Source: Actinomycetes bacterium (GTDB taxonomy: Bacteria > Actinomycetota > Actinomycetes > Actinomycetales > Microbacteriaceae). Taken from it: a DNA stretch of 54,427 nucleotides. The notes beneath the pieces are model-generated. The model worked only from the letters and a program-made list of their open reading frames with translations. It was not told where the DNA came from and searched no databases. The stretch's first letter is position 1; each line of letters starts with the position of its first letter. The position numbers and the translations under genes were made by a program. Shown here piece by piece: positions 33,158 through 42,698 of this stretch. Location of the stretch: NCBI GenBank assembly GCA_023431405.1, contig JAEYVZ010000046.1, positions 1 to 54,427 of the forward strand. The letters run 5' to 3'.

Positions 33158-34375
33158 GTGGCCGCACCGCGACCCCAGGCCGACGTCAACCGCACGGCGA
33201 TCCTGGCGCACCTCGGCGCTCACGGCGCCACCTCGCGGGCCGACCTCGCGCGTGCGCTCGAAGTCTCGCCCGCGCTCGTCACGCAGCTCACCCGAGACCT
33301 CCTCGCCGACGGGCTCATCGAAGAGCTCGACTCCGCCAGCAGCGGCGGTCGCCCGGCCCGTCTGCTCGGCCTGGTCTCCCAGGACCTCGCTGCCGTGGGC
33401 GTGAAGGTCGCGCCCGACCATGTCGCCTTCGTGGAGGTGGGGATCGACGGCGTCGTCAGCCGCGCGGCGGTGCACCCCTTCGATGCCGTGTCGCCTCTGG
33501 CCGCTTCGCAGCTCATCGACGCCGTACGCGGGTTCATCGCCGAGGGGGACCCCACGCGGCTCCTCGGCATCGGTGTCGGGCTGCCCGGCACGGTCGCCCA
33601 GCAGGGTATCGGCGTGGTCGACTCGACCCAGCTCGGCTGGGTGCAGGTGCCCCTCGGCGAGCAGCTGCGGCGGGCGCTGGAGCTGCCGGTCGTCGTCGAG
33701 AACAACGTGAACGCCCTGAGCGCCGCCGAGCAGCTCTTCGGTCAAGGGCGTCGCTTCGGCAACGTGCTGGTCGTGACGGTCGGAAACGGTGTGGGAGCCG
33801 GCCTCATCGCGGACGGGTCGATCATCCGCGGCCGCTCCGGCGGAGCCGGTGACTTCGGCCATGTGCCCGTCAGGGAGGACGGGCCCCTCTGTCAATGCGG
33901 CAACCGTGGCTGCCTCGAAGCGATCATCGGTCAGGGCGCGCTCGTCAACGACGCCCGCTCCATCCGTCTCATCGGGCCTGAGGAAGGCATCGACGAGCTG
34001 CGTTCCCTCGCGGATGCCGGCAATGCCGACGCCCGCGAGATCTTCGCCCACGCCGGACACCAGCTCGGCCGCGCGCTCGCCGGGGCCGTGAACCTCCTCG
34101 ACCCCGACGTCGTCGTGCTCCTCGGTGAGGGCGTGCAGGCGTGGCAGCACTGGTCGGCGACGTTCGACGGAGCCCTGCGCAGCGCGCTCGTGCCCGGCAA
34201 GCGCGGCGTGAGCGTCGAAGTGGAGCGGTGGGACGACGATCGGTGGGCGCAGGGGGCGGCGGCACTCGTGCTGGCGACGCCGTTCGACGCCCAGGGGGTC
34301 GCCGGCGACCAGGGCCGCCTGGTGCGTGAGCGTCTCGTGGCGGCGATCGACATGCCTGCCGAGGGGCGCCGATGA
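33158..34375 (+). CDS. ROK family transcriptional repressor
   Basis: 405-residue sugar-responsive regulator. Residues 10-75 form a winged helix (TSRADLARALEVSPALVTQLT); the rest is the ROK sugar-kinase-like fold with GVGLPGTVAQQG and the zinc motif C245-x-C247-G-N-R-G-C252-L-E. In repressors of this type sugar binding releases DNA. The start is a GTG behind an AAAGGAG site. It heads the operon of permeases, receptor and glycosidases (ATGA overlap with the next gene), and a palindrome sits on its own promoter, so autoregulation by the imported sugar is inferred. Confidence 0.92.
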   Translation: MAAPRPQADVNRTAILAHLGAHGATSRADLARALEVSPALVTQLTRDLLADGLIEELDSASSGGRPARLLGLVSQDLAAVGVKVAPDHVAFVEVGIDGVVSRAAVHPFDAVSPLAASQLIDAVRGFIAEGDPTRLLGIGVGLPGTVAQQGIGVVDSTQLGWVQVPLGEQLRRALELPVVVENNVNALSAAEQLFGQGRRFGNVLVVTVGNGVGAGLIADGSIIRGRSGGAGDFGHVPVREDGPLCQCGNRGCLEAIIGQGALVNDARSIRLIGPEEGIDELRSLADAGNADAREIFAHAGHQLGRALAGAVNLLDPDVVVLLGEGVQAWQHWSATFDGALRSALVPGKRGVSVEVERWDDDRWAQGAAALVLATPFDAQGVAGDQGRLVRERLVAAIDMPAEGRR

Positions 34376-35325
34376 CAGCGCTCGGCACCCGCCCCGAGAT
34401 CACGGCCGCGGCTCCCGGTCCCGCGGTCGCGATGCGCCGTGGTCTCCCCGGGAGGCGGCGGCTCCGGTATGCGCTCACGGTGGCGGTGTTCCTGCTGCCG
34501 AGCCTCGTGCCGCTCCTGGCCTTCGTGATCGCCCCGATGATCTCGGCGGCGTGGACGAGCCTGCACTCCTGGAACCTCATCGGTCCGATGGAGTGGGTCG
34601 GTCTCGACAACTACGCGCGCCTGCTCACCGACACGGCCACGCGCGATGCCTTCGCGCACACGATCTGGTACATCGTCGGCTATCTCCCGATCGTCTACGT
34701 CGGAGGGCTCGCGCTGGCCCTCGCCCTCAACGCACGGCTTCGCGGACGGGCCTGGCTGCGCGGCATGTACTTCCTCCCGGTGATCACCAGCTGGGTCGTC
34801 GTCGCGCTCGTCTGGCGCTGGCTGCTGAGCCCGAGCAACGGCGTGGTCAACAGCGTCCTCGCGTGGTTCGGCATCGAAGGCCCCGGATGGTGGTCGGATC
34901 CGGCCTGGGCGATGCCCTCCATCATCCTGGCCTCGGCATGGAAGGACCTCGGCTTCGTCATGGTGATCCTGCTGGCCGGGCTGCAGTCGATCAACCCTGA
35001 TCTCTACGAGGCTGCGGAGCTCGACGGGGCCGGCTGGTGGCGGCGCCTGTTCAGCGTCACGCTCCCGATGCTCTCGCCGTCTACCTTCTTCGTCGTCGTG
35101 CTTTCGCTCATCAACGGGTTCCAGGTGTTCGACCAGGTGTACGTCATGACCGGCGGCGGTCCCAACAACGCCAGCCAGGTCGTGGTGCAGCAGGTGTACG
35201 ACCTCACCTTCCGGTACGGGCAGGCGGGCATGGCATCCGCCTTGTCGTGGCTCCTCTTCTTCGTGATCCTCGTCGTCACGCTCGTGCAGTTCTACGGCCA
35301 GAAGCGGTGGGTGAACTATGACTGA
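34372..35325 (+). CDS. Sugar ABC transporter permease (MalF-like)
   Basis: 317-residue permease with six spans and a cytoplasmic N-terminus of about 35 residues. The EAA loop reads PDLYEAAELDGAGWWRRLF at about residue 206. It overlaps the ROK gene by four bases and the next permease by eight. It pairs with that permease to pass an oligosaccharide delivered by the lipoprotein receptor encoded downstream. No ATPase is encoded in the operon; a shared MsiK-like protein is inferred. Confidence 0.94.
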   Translation: MTALGTRPEITAAAPGPAVAMRRGLPGRRRLRYALTVAVFLLPSLVPLLAFVIAPMISAAWTSLHSWNLIGPMEWVGLDNYARLLTDTATRDAFAHTIWYIVGYLPIVYVGGLALALALNARLRGRAWLRGMYFLPVITSWVVVALVWRWLLSPSNGVVNSVLAWFGIEGPGWWSDPAWAMPSIILASAWKDLGFVMVILLAGLQSINPDLYEAAELDGAGWWRRLFSVTLPMLSPSTFFVVVLSLINGFQVFDQVYVMTGGGPNNASQVVVQQVYDLTFRYGQAGMASALSWLLFFVILVVTLVQFYGQKRWVNYD

Positions 35326-36133
35326 CCGTCTGACCCGAGGCCTGCTGTACCTCGTCCTGATCGCGGGCGCCGTGATCATGGTGTTCCCGTTCGTGTGGAC
35401 GGTCGTCACCTCGATCACTCCCGGGGCGACCCTCACGACCGCACCGCGCCTCATTCCCGAAGACCCGTCACTGTCGCCGTATGCGGAGCTGTTCGAACGG
35501 GTGCCGTTCGGCCGGGTCATCGCGAACTCGCTCCTGATCGCGGTGGTGAGCACGCTGCTGCAGCTCATCACGAGCGCGATGGCCGCCTACGTCTTCGCGC
35601 GGATGCCCTTCCCGGGCCGCGGGGCGCTGTTCGTGCTGTATCTGGCGACGATGATGATCCCCTTCCAGGTGCTGATCGTGCCGCTGTTCGCGGAGATGAA
35701 GGCGCTCGGGCTCATCAACACGTATGCCGGGGCGATCCTCCCCACCATCGCGACCGCGTTCGGCGTTTTCCTGCTGCGGCAGGCGATCACGAGCGTGCCT
35801 TACGACCTCGACCAGGCGGCGACGCTCGACGGCGCCGGGCACTTCCGCATCTTCGTGCAGATCATCCTGCCGCTCATCCGCCCCGCCCTCGCGACCCTCG
35901 CGGTGTTCGCGTTCCTCAACACGTGGAACAGCTTCCTGTGGCCGCTCATCATCCTGCGCGAGCCGATGATGCAGACCCTCCCGGTCGCGCTCACGAGTCT
36001 GCAGGGGCAGTACTCGACCCAATGGGACGTGCTCATGGCGGGATCCGTCATCAGCATCATCCCGATGTTCGCCCTCTACGTCTTCGCCCAGAAATACATC
36101 GTCCAGGGCGTCGCCGGAGCAGGACTCAAGTAG
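35318..36133 (+). CDS. Carbohydrate ABC transporter permease (MalG-like)
   Basis: 271-residue permease with six spans starting at ATG 35318, inside the end of the preceding gene. The docking loop is YDLDQAATLDGAGHFRIFV near residue 163, followed by QIILPLIRPALATLAVF. It completes the membrane channel of the sugar importer. The intergenic step to the receptor gene is 47 bases with an AAAGGAG ribosome site and no hairpin. Confidence 0.94.
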   Translation: MTDRLTRGLLYLVLIAGAVIMVFPFVWTVVTSITPGATLTTAPRLIPEDPSLSPYAELFERVPFGRVIANSLLIAVVSTLLQLITSAMAAYVFARMPFPGRGALFVLYLATMMIPFQVLIVPLFAEMKALGLINTYAGAILPTIATAFGVFLLRQAITSVPYDLDQAATLDGAGHFRIFVQIILPLIRPALATLAVFAFLNTWNSFLWPLIILREPMMQTLPVALTSLQGQYSTQWDVLMAGSVISIIPMFALYVFAQKYIVQGVAGAGLK

Positions 36134-36180
36134 TCCCGCCACCTTGCACCACCACCCGAATCAAAGGAGATCGCACTCAC

Positions 36181-37443
36181 ATGAACAGCAGGAACCCGCT
36201 CGCCGTCGGCGTCGTCGCCGCCGCCGCGCTCATCGCCGTCACGGGCTGCTCCGCCCAGGGCACCCCCGCCCCGTCCGGTTCCGCCGGCACCGAGGAGGTG
36301 ACGATCACCTACGCGAACTTCATCTCCAACGGCGGGAACGAAGAGAACATGCAGGCGATCGTCGACGCGTTCGAAGACGCCAACCCCGGCATCAAGGTCG
36401 AGGTCACCACGACCGACTACGCCAACTACTTCACGCAGCTGCAGACCGACCTCGCTGCCGGCACCCAGGCCGACGTCTTCGACGTGGATGCCGGCGCCTT
36501 CGCCAACATCCAGGCCTCGGGCGCGCTGGCGCCCTTCGAGGGCTTCGACGCCGAGGCCTACCGTCAGGGGGTGCTCGACACCTATGCGGTCGACGGAGCC
36601 CAGTACGGTCTGCCCAGCTCCTTCTCGAACGTCGTGCTCTTCTACAACAAGGAGCTGTTCGACGCTGCCGGGGTGGACTACCCGACGGCCGACTGGACGT
36701 GGGCCGACTCGCAGGCCGCGGCCGAGAAGCTCACCGACAAGGACGCGGGAGTCTGGGGGCTGTACCAGCCCATCTCCTACCACGAGTACTACAAGGCGGT
36801 GCAGCAGGCCGGCGGTGACTTCCTCACGGAGGACGGCTCCGCCAGTGCGTTCGACTCGGACGCCGGCCGCGCTGCCGCCGAGTGGCTCACGGCGAAGTCG
36901 GGAACGGTCATGCCCTCTGCCGCCGACGGCGCCGGCACGCCGGATTTCGACACGAACCTCTTCAAGGAGGGCAAGCTCGCGATGTGGACGACCGGCATCT
37001 GGATGATCGGTCTCGTCGGCGACCTGCCGTTCGAGTGGGACATCGCGGTCGAGCCGGGCGACGTGCAGAAGGCGAGCGCGACGTTCTCGAACGCCGTGGT
37101 GGTCTCGGAAGCCAGCGAGCACAAGGACGCGGCTCAGAAGTGGGCCGAGTTCCTGACGAGCTCGAAGGACATGGTCGATGTGCGCCTGAGCGCCGGCTGG
37201 GAGCTCCCGGCCATCAGTGACGAGGCACTCCTGGCGCCGTACCTCGACCAGACGCCCCCGGCCAACCGCATCGCCGTGTTCGACTCGCTCGACAACGTCG
37301 CCGCGGCCCCGCAGCTCGGCGCGAACGCGACGCAGATCCAGGATGCCGTCGGCAACGCCCTCGGCGAGATCGCCGCCGGTCGCACGACTGTCGACGAGGC
37401 GATCCCGGCGCTGGCCGCCGAGGTCGACGGTCTGCTCAAGTAA
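36181..37443 (+). CDS. Extracellular sugar-binding lipoprotein
   Basis: 420-residue receptor of the CUT1 family. The signal peptide ends in lipobox AVTGC with the lipidated Cys at residue 23, followed by a Pro/Ser linker and the binding domain (VTITYANFISNGGNEENMQAIVDAF-type start, GLPSSFSNVVLFYNKELFDAAG, KLAMWTTGIWMIG). It captures an oligosaccharide, probably an alpha-glucoside given the two glycosidases that follow. A strong hairpin directly after the stop should raise its level relative to the enzymes. Confidence 0.94.
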   Translation: MNSRNPLAVGVVAAAALIAVTGCSAQGTPAPSGSAGTEEVTITYANFISNGGNEENMQAIVDAFEDANPGIKVEVTTTDYANYFTQLQTDLAAGTQADVFDVDAGAFANIQASGALAPFEGFDAEAYRQGVLDTYAVDGAQYGLPSSFSNVVLFYNKELFDAAGVDYPTADWTWADSQAAAEKLTDKDAGVWGLYQPISYHEYYKAVQQAGGDFLTEDGSASAFDSDAGRAAAEWLTAKSGTVMPSAADGAGTPDFDTNLFKEGKLAMWTTGIWMIGLVGDLPFEWDIAVEPGDVQKASATFSNAVVVSEASEHKDAAQKWAEFLTSSKDMVDVRLSAGWELPAISDEALLAPYLDQTPPANRIAVFDSLDNVAAAPQLGANATQIQDAVGNALGEIAAGRTTVDEAIPALAAEVDGLLK

Positions 37444-37459
37444 CACCCCCGCAGTACAG

Positions 37460-37497
37460 CCCGCACCCGCGACGGTCGACTCCGTCGCGGGTGCGGG
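37460..37497 (+). terminator. Strong hairpin after the receptor gene
   Basis: Perfect 16-base arms (CCCGCACCCGCGACGG at 37460-37475 and its complement at 37482-37497) with a six-base loop, followed by the GTG gene 27 bases on. It could end most transcripts and let some read through, or protect the receptor mRNA. Confidence 0.75.
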
Positions 37498-37524
37498 ACC
37501 ACTCCCGCCCCGAAGGAACCCTCC

Positions 37525-38700
37525 GTGCCCCTGCCTGCCGCTGCCGACCACGATCTCGCGCGTCACAGCATCCGCCTCATCCTGTCTCTGCAGACGCCCG
37601 AAGGCGCCTATCCGGCGAGTCCGACGTTCTCCGCTTATCGCGGCTACTGCTGGTTCCGCGACGGCTCGTTCATCGCCGATGCGGTCTCGGCGTCGGGGCA
37701 TACGGGTTCGGCGGAGCGCTTCTTCGACTGGTGCGCCCGTGTGCTCACCGAGCGGGCCGACCACATCGCGTGGATCGTCTCGGAATCCGCCGCGGGCAGG
37801 CCGCCTGCGGGGGAGCGCATGCTTCCTGCCCGGTTCACGTTCGCCGGTGGCGACGGCGACGACGACTGGTGGGATTTCCAGCTCGACGGCTACGGCACGT
37901 GGCTGTGGGCACTCGCCGCGCATCGCGAGCGCCACGGCGGCGACCTTTCGCGGTGGCAGGATGCCATCGACCTCACGGTCGACTATCTCGTCGCCTCGTG
38001 GGACCGGCCGTGTTACGACTGGTGGGAGGAGCACGCCCACCACGTGCATGTCTCCACCCTCGCGTGCATCGGTGCGGGATTGACGTCGGTGGTCTCGGAC
38101 GTGTCGCCGGAGCGGGCCGAGCGGATCGCGGGAACCGTCGCCGACATCCGTCGGGCGATCGCTGCAGACGGGCTCTCCCAGGGACACCTCGCCAAGTGGT
38201 TCGGCAGCACCGGTGTCGACGGCAGCCTCGCCGCCGCGATCGCGCCGCTCGGCTTCATCGATGCGCGTACCGACGTCGCTCGCGAGACCCTCGCTGTTCT
38301 CGACGCCCATCTCGCCGTCGGCGGGGGCGTCCACCGCTACCTGGGTGACACCTTCTTCGGCGGCGGGCAGTGGCCGCTGCTGAGCTGTTTCCTGGGGCTC
38401 GCGCATCTCGCCGCGGGCGACCGGGATGCCGCGGAGGAGCTGTACGCGTGGGCTGTGTCGACGGCCACGGCAGAGGGTGACCTCCCCGAGCAGGTCGGCG
38501 AGCACCTCATCGCCCCGGGCATGACCCGCTACTGGGTCGACCGGTGGGGTCCGGTGGCCACGCCTCTGCTGTGGAGTCACGCGATGGTGCTCCGCCTCGG
38601 CCTCGCTCTCGGCCGCCTCTCGCCCGACCTTCTCCTCTTGGCCGACCTCACTTCCGCCGGCGCCGGCGCCGCGGCCGACTCGAAAGACCTGAACCGATGA
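37525..38700 (+). CDS. GH15-like glycoside hydrolase (glucoamylase/trehalase fold)
   Basis: 391-residue cytoplasmic enzyme with the (alpha/alpha)6 catalytic domain of family 15 but without the usual N-terminal beta domain. Signatures are YRGYCWFRDGSF, the acid-catalyst region DWWEEHAHHVHVS (E168/E169) and the base region GDLPEQV (E322). No signal peptide is present, so it should act on imported sugar, releasing glucose from alpha-glucosides or splitting trehalose. GTG start with GAAGGA upstream; its stop overlaps the GH31 start by four bases, so the two enzymes are coupled. Confidence 0.88.
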   Translation: MPLPAAADHDLARHSIRLILSLQTPEGAYPASPTFSAYRGYCWFRDGSFIADAVSASGHTGSAERFFDWCARVLTERADHIAWIVSESAAGRPPAGERMLPARFTFAGGDGDDDWWDFQLDGYGTWLWALAAHRERHGGDLSRWQDAIDLTVDYLVASWDRPCYDWWEEHAHHVHVSTLACIGAGLTSVVSDVSPERAERIAGTVADIRRAIAADGLSQGHLAKWFGSTGVDGSLAAAIAPLGFIDARTDVARETLAVLDAHLAVGGGVHRYLGDTFFGGGQWPLLSCFLGLAHLAAGDRDAAEELYAWAVSTATAEGDLPEQVGEHLIAPGMTRYWVDRWGPVATPLLWSHAMVLRLGLALGRLSPDLLLLADLTSAGAGAAADSKDLNR

Positions 38701-40943
38701 TCCGTCACCGTCCGGCCGGCTCCGGCCACCCGTACTCGATCGATACCGAGCAGCGTTGGCCGGTGGTGCCCGAGGCCGGCGCCACCGCCGTGCTGGGAGT
38801 GCGGGCCGACGCCGGCGTCGAGTCGGTGTCGGTGTCGCTGACGTTCGTCCCCGATGGGGGAGCGCCTGCGGACACGGTGAACCTCGACCTCGCGCGTGTC
38901 GCGTCGACCTCCCGTGGACGCGTCACCGACGGCGGTCACCTCGCCTCGGCCGCGAGCAGGCTCGCCCGCTCTGCCGGCGGGTGGCAGGTGACGACGCCTG
39001 TCCTCCGTGGAGCCGGAACGTACACGTACCGGTTCACCGGCATCCGTGCCGACGGGAAGGCCGAGCGCACCCGTGTCTTCAGCTTCCGCGCCGCGCAGTG
39101 GCAGCCGGCGCCCGCGGCGCTCGTGCCGTCGGGCGCTCACCGGGTCATCGGCGGGTCGGTGGAGCAGCTGCACGACGGAACCCGCCCCTGGCGTGTGCGG
39201 TTCGCGATGCCGCTGGCGCCGTCGGAGCACGTCACCGGCTTCGGTGAGCGATTCGACCGTCTCGATCAGACGGGGAGCGAGCTCGACGCGGTGGTGTTCG
39301 AGCAGTACAAGAGCCAGGGCGCCGAGAGGAAGACCTATCTGCCGATGCCGTTCGCGCACGTCGTGGGTGGCGAGGGTTGGGGATTCCATGTCGACACGTC
39401 GCGCCGCGTGTGGTTCGACCTCGGCGCGCAGACGCCCGGGCGCATCGTCGTGGAGGCGGAATGCGGCGCCGACGGCATCGTGCCGGTGCGCTTCTTCGAC
39501 GGCGACCCGACGGCGGTGCTGCGCGGATTCCTCGACGTCGCAGGGCGTGCCGAGGAGCTCCCCGGGTGGGTGTTCCGGCTGTGGGCGAGCGGAAACGAGT
39601 GGAACACGCAGGCGGAGGTCATGCGGCAGATGGACCTCCACGCCGAGCACGACATCCCGGTGGGGTCGGTCGTGATCGAGGCGTGGAGCGATGAGTCGAC
39701 CTTCACGGCGTTCCGCGATGCGCAGTACGACGTGAGCGAGGACGGGGCGCCGCACCGGCTGTCCGACTTCACCTTCCCGGCGGAGGGGGCGTGGCCAGAC
39801 CCGAAGGGGATGGCGGACGAGCTGCATGCCCGCGATATCCGACTGCACCTGTGGCAGATCCCGCTGCTGAAGATGCGTCCGCATCCCACCGGTCAGCTTG
39901 CCGCCGATGCGCGCGCGGCGATCGACGAGAACGTCCTCATCCGCGAGCCCGACAGTCACGGTGGCCTGCGGCCGTATCGCAACCGGGGCTGGTGGTTCCC
40001 GTTGTCGCTCATGCCCGATCTCACCGACGACCGCGCCGCGCGCTGGTGGACGGAGAAGCGCCGTTACCTCGTCGAGGAGATCGGTGTCGACGGATTCAAG
40101 ACCGACGGCGGCGAACACGCATGGGGGGCCGAGCTCGTCTACCTCGACGGGAGCCACGGCGACGCGAAGAACAACACGTTCCCGGTGGCGTACGCCGCCG
40201 CCTACGGTGAGCTCCTCCGTTCGGCGGGCAAGGCCCCGGTGACCTTCAGCAGGGCGGGGTTCACCGGGTCGCAGGCCCACGGCGCGTTCTGGGCGGGCGA
40301 CGAGAACTCCACGTGGGAGGCGTTCGCGTGGTCGATGAACGCCGGCTTGTCGGCCGCGTCGTGCGGCATCGTGTACTGGGGCTGGGACATCGCCGGCTTC
40401 TCGGGCGAGATCCCGGATGCCGAGCTCTACATCCGAGCGATGCAGGCGTCGGCGTTCGTTCCGATCATGCAGTACCACTCCGAGTTCAACCACCACCGCC
40501 GTCCGTCGCGCGACCGCACCCCGTGGAACATCGCCGAGCGGACGGGTGACGGACGCGTGCTTCCCCTCGTGCGGCGCATCACCCACCTGCGGGAGCGTCT
40601 CGTGCCCTACCTCGAGCGCGAGGCGCGCGTGACGATCGAGACCGACCGGCCCCTCATGCGGCCACTGTTCTTCGATGACCCGGCGCACCTCGATCGCGCG
40701 GCGGCACGCGGCGCCGACGCGCCCGTGCAGTGGATGCTCGGCGACGACCTGCTGGTGACGCCCGTGCTGCAGCCGGGTGTCGAGTCGCTGGAACTGTGGA
40801 TTCCCGAGGGCGAGTGGGTCGACGCCTGGGACGGCACGCCGATGCGCGGGGGGACGTGGGCGACCGTGCTGACGCCGATCGACCGCATTCCCGTCTTCGC
40901 GCGTGCCGGGGCCGAGGTCGGGAGCGCGTTCGGCCAGTACTGA
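38697..40943 (+). CDS. GH31 alpha-glycosidase
   Basis: 748-residue family 31 enzyme. An N-terminal beta-sandwich of about 300 residues leads to the barrel, with the catalytic nucleophile D470 in GFKTDGGE and the acid/base D535 in FWAGDENSTW; YWGWDIAGFSG follows. C-terminal beta domains end the protein. It has no signal peptide, so it is cytoplasmic. Alpha-glucosidase, sulfoquinovosidase or alpha-xylosidase activities exist in the family; pairing with a GH15-like enzyme favours alpha-glucosides such as isomalto-oligosaccharides. It is the last gene of the ROK-controlled operon. Confidence 0.93.
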   Translation: MIRHRPAGSGHPYSIDTEQRWPVVPEAGATAVLGVRADAGVESVSVSLTFVPDGGAPADTVNLDLARVASTSRGRVTDGGHLASAASRLARSAGGWQVTTPVLRGAGTYTYRFTGIRADGKAERTRVFSFRAAQWQPAPAALVPSGAHRVIGGSVEQLHDGTRPWRVRFAMPLAPSEHVTGFGERFDRLDQTGSELDAVVFEQYKSQGAERKTYLPMPFAHVVGGEGWGFHVDTSRRVWFDLGAQTPGRIVVEAECGADGIVPVRFFDGDPTAVLRGFLDVAGRAEELPGWVFRLWASGNEWNTQAEVMRQMDLHAEHDIPVGSVVIEAWSDESTFTAFRDAQYDVSEDGAPHRLSDFTFPAEGAWPDPKGMADELHARDIRLHLWQIPLLKMRPHPTGQLAADARAAIDENVLIREPDSHGGLRPYRNRGWWFPLSLMPDLTDDRAARWWTEKRRYLVEEIGVDGFKTDGGEHAWGAELVYLDGSHGDAKNNTFPVAYAAAYGELLRSAGKAPVTFSRAGFTGSQAHGAFWAGDENSTWEAFAWSMNAGLSAASCGIVYWGWDIAGFSGEIPDAELYIRAMQASAFVPIMQYHSEFNHHRRPSRDRTPWNIAERTGDGRVLPLVRRITHLRERLVPYLEREARVTIETDRPLMRPLFFDDPAHLDRAAARGADAPVQWMLGDDLLVTPVLQPGVESLELWIPEGEWVDAWDGTPMRGGTWATVLTPIDRIPVFARAGAEVGSAFGQY

Positions 40944-41060
40944 TCGACGGCAGGCTTCGGCATCCGGCGTGGTTTGTCCACCCCCTTCGGCGCGGGCGGG
41001 CAGCGACGTAGGCTCGCCGCGACGAACTCGCCAGGACGAACAGGACGAAGAGGAGCCCTC

Positions 41061-41705
41061 ATGTCACGCATACTTCTCATCGGCGGACACGGGAAGGTGG
41101 CGCTGCTGCTGTCGCCTCTCCTCGTCGAGGCCGGTCACACCGTCTCGTCGGTGATCCGCAACCCCGCACACGAAGACGACGTCGCCGCCACCGGGGCCAA
41201 CCCCGTGCTCGCCGACATCGAGGCGTTCGACGCGGAACAGATGGAGAACCTGATCGCGGGCAACGACGTCGTCGTGTGGTCGGCGGGTGCCGGGGGAGGC
41301 GACGCGTCGCGCACGCGTGCAGTCGACCGGGATGCCGCGATCCTGTCGATCGACGCAGCCCAGCGGGCAGGCGTCTGGCGCTACGTCATGGTCTCCTACT
41401 TCGGCGCGGGTCCGGATCACGGCGTGTCGCCCGACAACCCGTTCTTCGCGTACGCCGAGGCGAAGTCGGCCGCCGACGCCCACCTGCGCGGCAGCGAGCT
41501 GGACTGGACGATCGTCGCGCCTTCTGCGCTCACGATGGATCCGCCGACGGGCCGCATCGACGTCACGGCGACCGAGTCGGGTTCGGTATCGCGCGCCGAT
41601 GTCGCGGCGGTGATCGCGGAGGTGGTCGACGAGCCGGCCACGATCCGCAAGACGGTGCGCTTCAACTCGGGCGAGACACCGATCTCTGAGGCGCTGCGCG
41701 GCTGA
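41061..41705 (+). CDS. NAD(P)-binding SDR-like protein (NmrA/YhfK type)
   Basis: 214-residue Rossmann protein: ILLIGGHGKVALLL at residues 4-17 binds the dinucleotide, and the MVSYFGAGPDHG and YAEAKSAADAHL segments match atypical SDRs of the YhfK/BLVRB group (YxxxK present as YAEAK). Such proteins reduce quinones or act as redox sensors; the substrate is not known. An AAGAGGAG ribosome site precedes the ATG, with a TAGGCT -10-like box at about 41009. It converges on the alpha/beta hydrolase gene. Confidence 0.88.
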   Translation: MSRILLIGGHGKVALLLSPLLVEAGHTVSSVIRNPAHEDDVAATGANPVLADIEAFDAEQMENLIAGNDVVVWSAGAGGGDASRTRAVDRDAAILSIDAAQRAGVWRYVMVSYFGAGPDHGVSPDNPFFAYAEAKSAADAHLRGSELDWTIVAPSALTMDPPTGRIDVTATESGSVSRADVAAVIAEVVDEPATIRKTVRFNSGETPISEALRG

Positions 41706-41732
41706 CGTGCCGCCGCCGCGGACCGGATGCCG

Positions 41733-42692
41733 TCAGCCGTCGAGGCTGTCGAGGAAGGCGACCGAGGCATCCGAGATCTGACGACGCGCATCGTCGTGGG
41801 AGATCGTGGGTGTGCCGTCGCCGACCTGAGCGCCGTAGTCGCCGAACTGCGCATGGCTCGCGCCGTCGATCACGGTGAACAGCGTGTCTTCCGGCAGGTC
41901 GGCGCGTGAGGCGTCGATCTTGGCGGGTGTGGACAGGCCGTCGCGTGTGCCCGAGATCGACTCCACGGCGATCGTCGCGCTGCTGATGTCTCCGGCGGGA
42001 TAGGAGGCGAACAGCAGCAGGCCCGCGACGGCATCGTCGGCGGCCGCGCCGGCGGCGGTCATCGCGGCGACCGTGCCGCCGAGAGAATGACCGCCGACCA
42101 CCCAGCCTTCCACCTCGGGGTTCGCGCGCGCCGCGCCATCGATCGCTCCTGCGGCGAGGAACGCGATGCCGAGCGGCTGCTTCACGATCACGACCGTGTG
42201 ACCCGCCTCCGCGACCGGCCGCAGCACCGCGGCGTACGCGCGCGGATCGACGAGTGCTCCGGGCTGGAAGAGCAGGCCGGTCGACGACCCGTCGCGCGGT
42301 GTCATCACGATCTCCGTCGGGGTCTCGACGATGTCGACCGTGGCGTCGCTCGACATCGCGGCGAGTGCGGGCTCCACCGCCGAGTAGGGCCGCAGCCATG
42401 CCGTCAGCCCCACCCAGATCACGGCCAGCACGATGAGCGCGATCCGGCCCGCTCGTGCCCCGAGAGTCTTTCGGCGGCGCCGCGGCGTGAGCGTGCGCCA
42501 CAGCGCGAGAGCGGCGACGGCGACCGTGGCGCCGAGCCACACGGCATACGCCGGGTGGCCGTGGACGACGCCGCCCCATGAGGTGAGGCACGCCCACGTC
42601 ACCACCGCGAGGGCGGCGACGGCGACGAGGGCGCCGATCCAGGCGAGCGCGTCGCGGCGCGGGGGAGTGTCGGCGGGCTGTGCGGCGGTCAT
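41733..42692 (-). CDS. Membrane-anchored alpha/beta hydrolase
   Basis: 319-residue protein. The first 105 residues hold about three hydrophobic segments (near 14-35, 47-63 and 80-100); the remainder is an alpha/beta hydrolase domain with the nucleophile elbow GGHSLGG (S203), an acidic residue in SGTRDGLS and a histidine in GASHAQFGDYG as the likely triad. The catalytic domain probably faces outside. Substrate unknown; the domain resembles the dienelactone-hydrolase/chlorophyllase-like group. A TACCGT box lies six bases before the ATG. Confidence 0.85.
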   Translation of the reverse strand: MTAAQPADTPPRRDALAWIGALVAVAALAVVTWACLTSWGGVVHGHPAYAVWLGATVAVAALALWRTLTPRRRRKTLGARAGRIALIVLAVIWVGLTAWLRPYSAVEPALAAMSSDATVDIVETPTEIVMTPRDGSSTGLLFQPGALVDPRAYAAVLRPVAEAGHTVVIVKQPLGIAFLAAGAIDGAARANPEVEGWVVGGHSLGGTVAAMTAAGAAADDAVAGLLLFASYPAGDISSATIAVESISGTRDGLSTPAKIDASRADLPEDTLFTVIDGASHAQFGDYGAQVGDGTPTISHDDARRQISDASVAFLDSLDG

Positions 42693-42698
42693 GTCCTC

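Noticed and set aside
36076..38580. An 834-codon minus-strand frame opposite the sugar-binding protein and GH15 genes
   Set aside because: Same shadow pattern; the plus-strand genes have signal peptide, catalytic motifs and ribosome sites.
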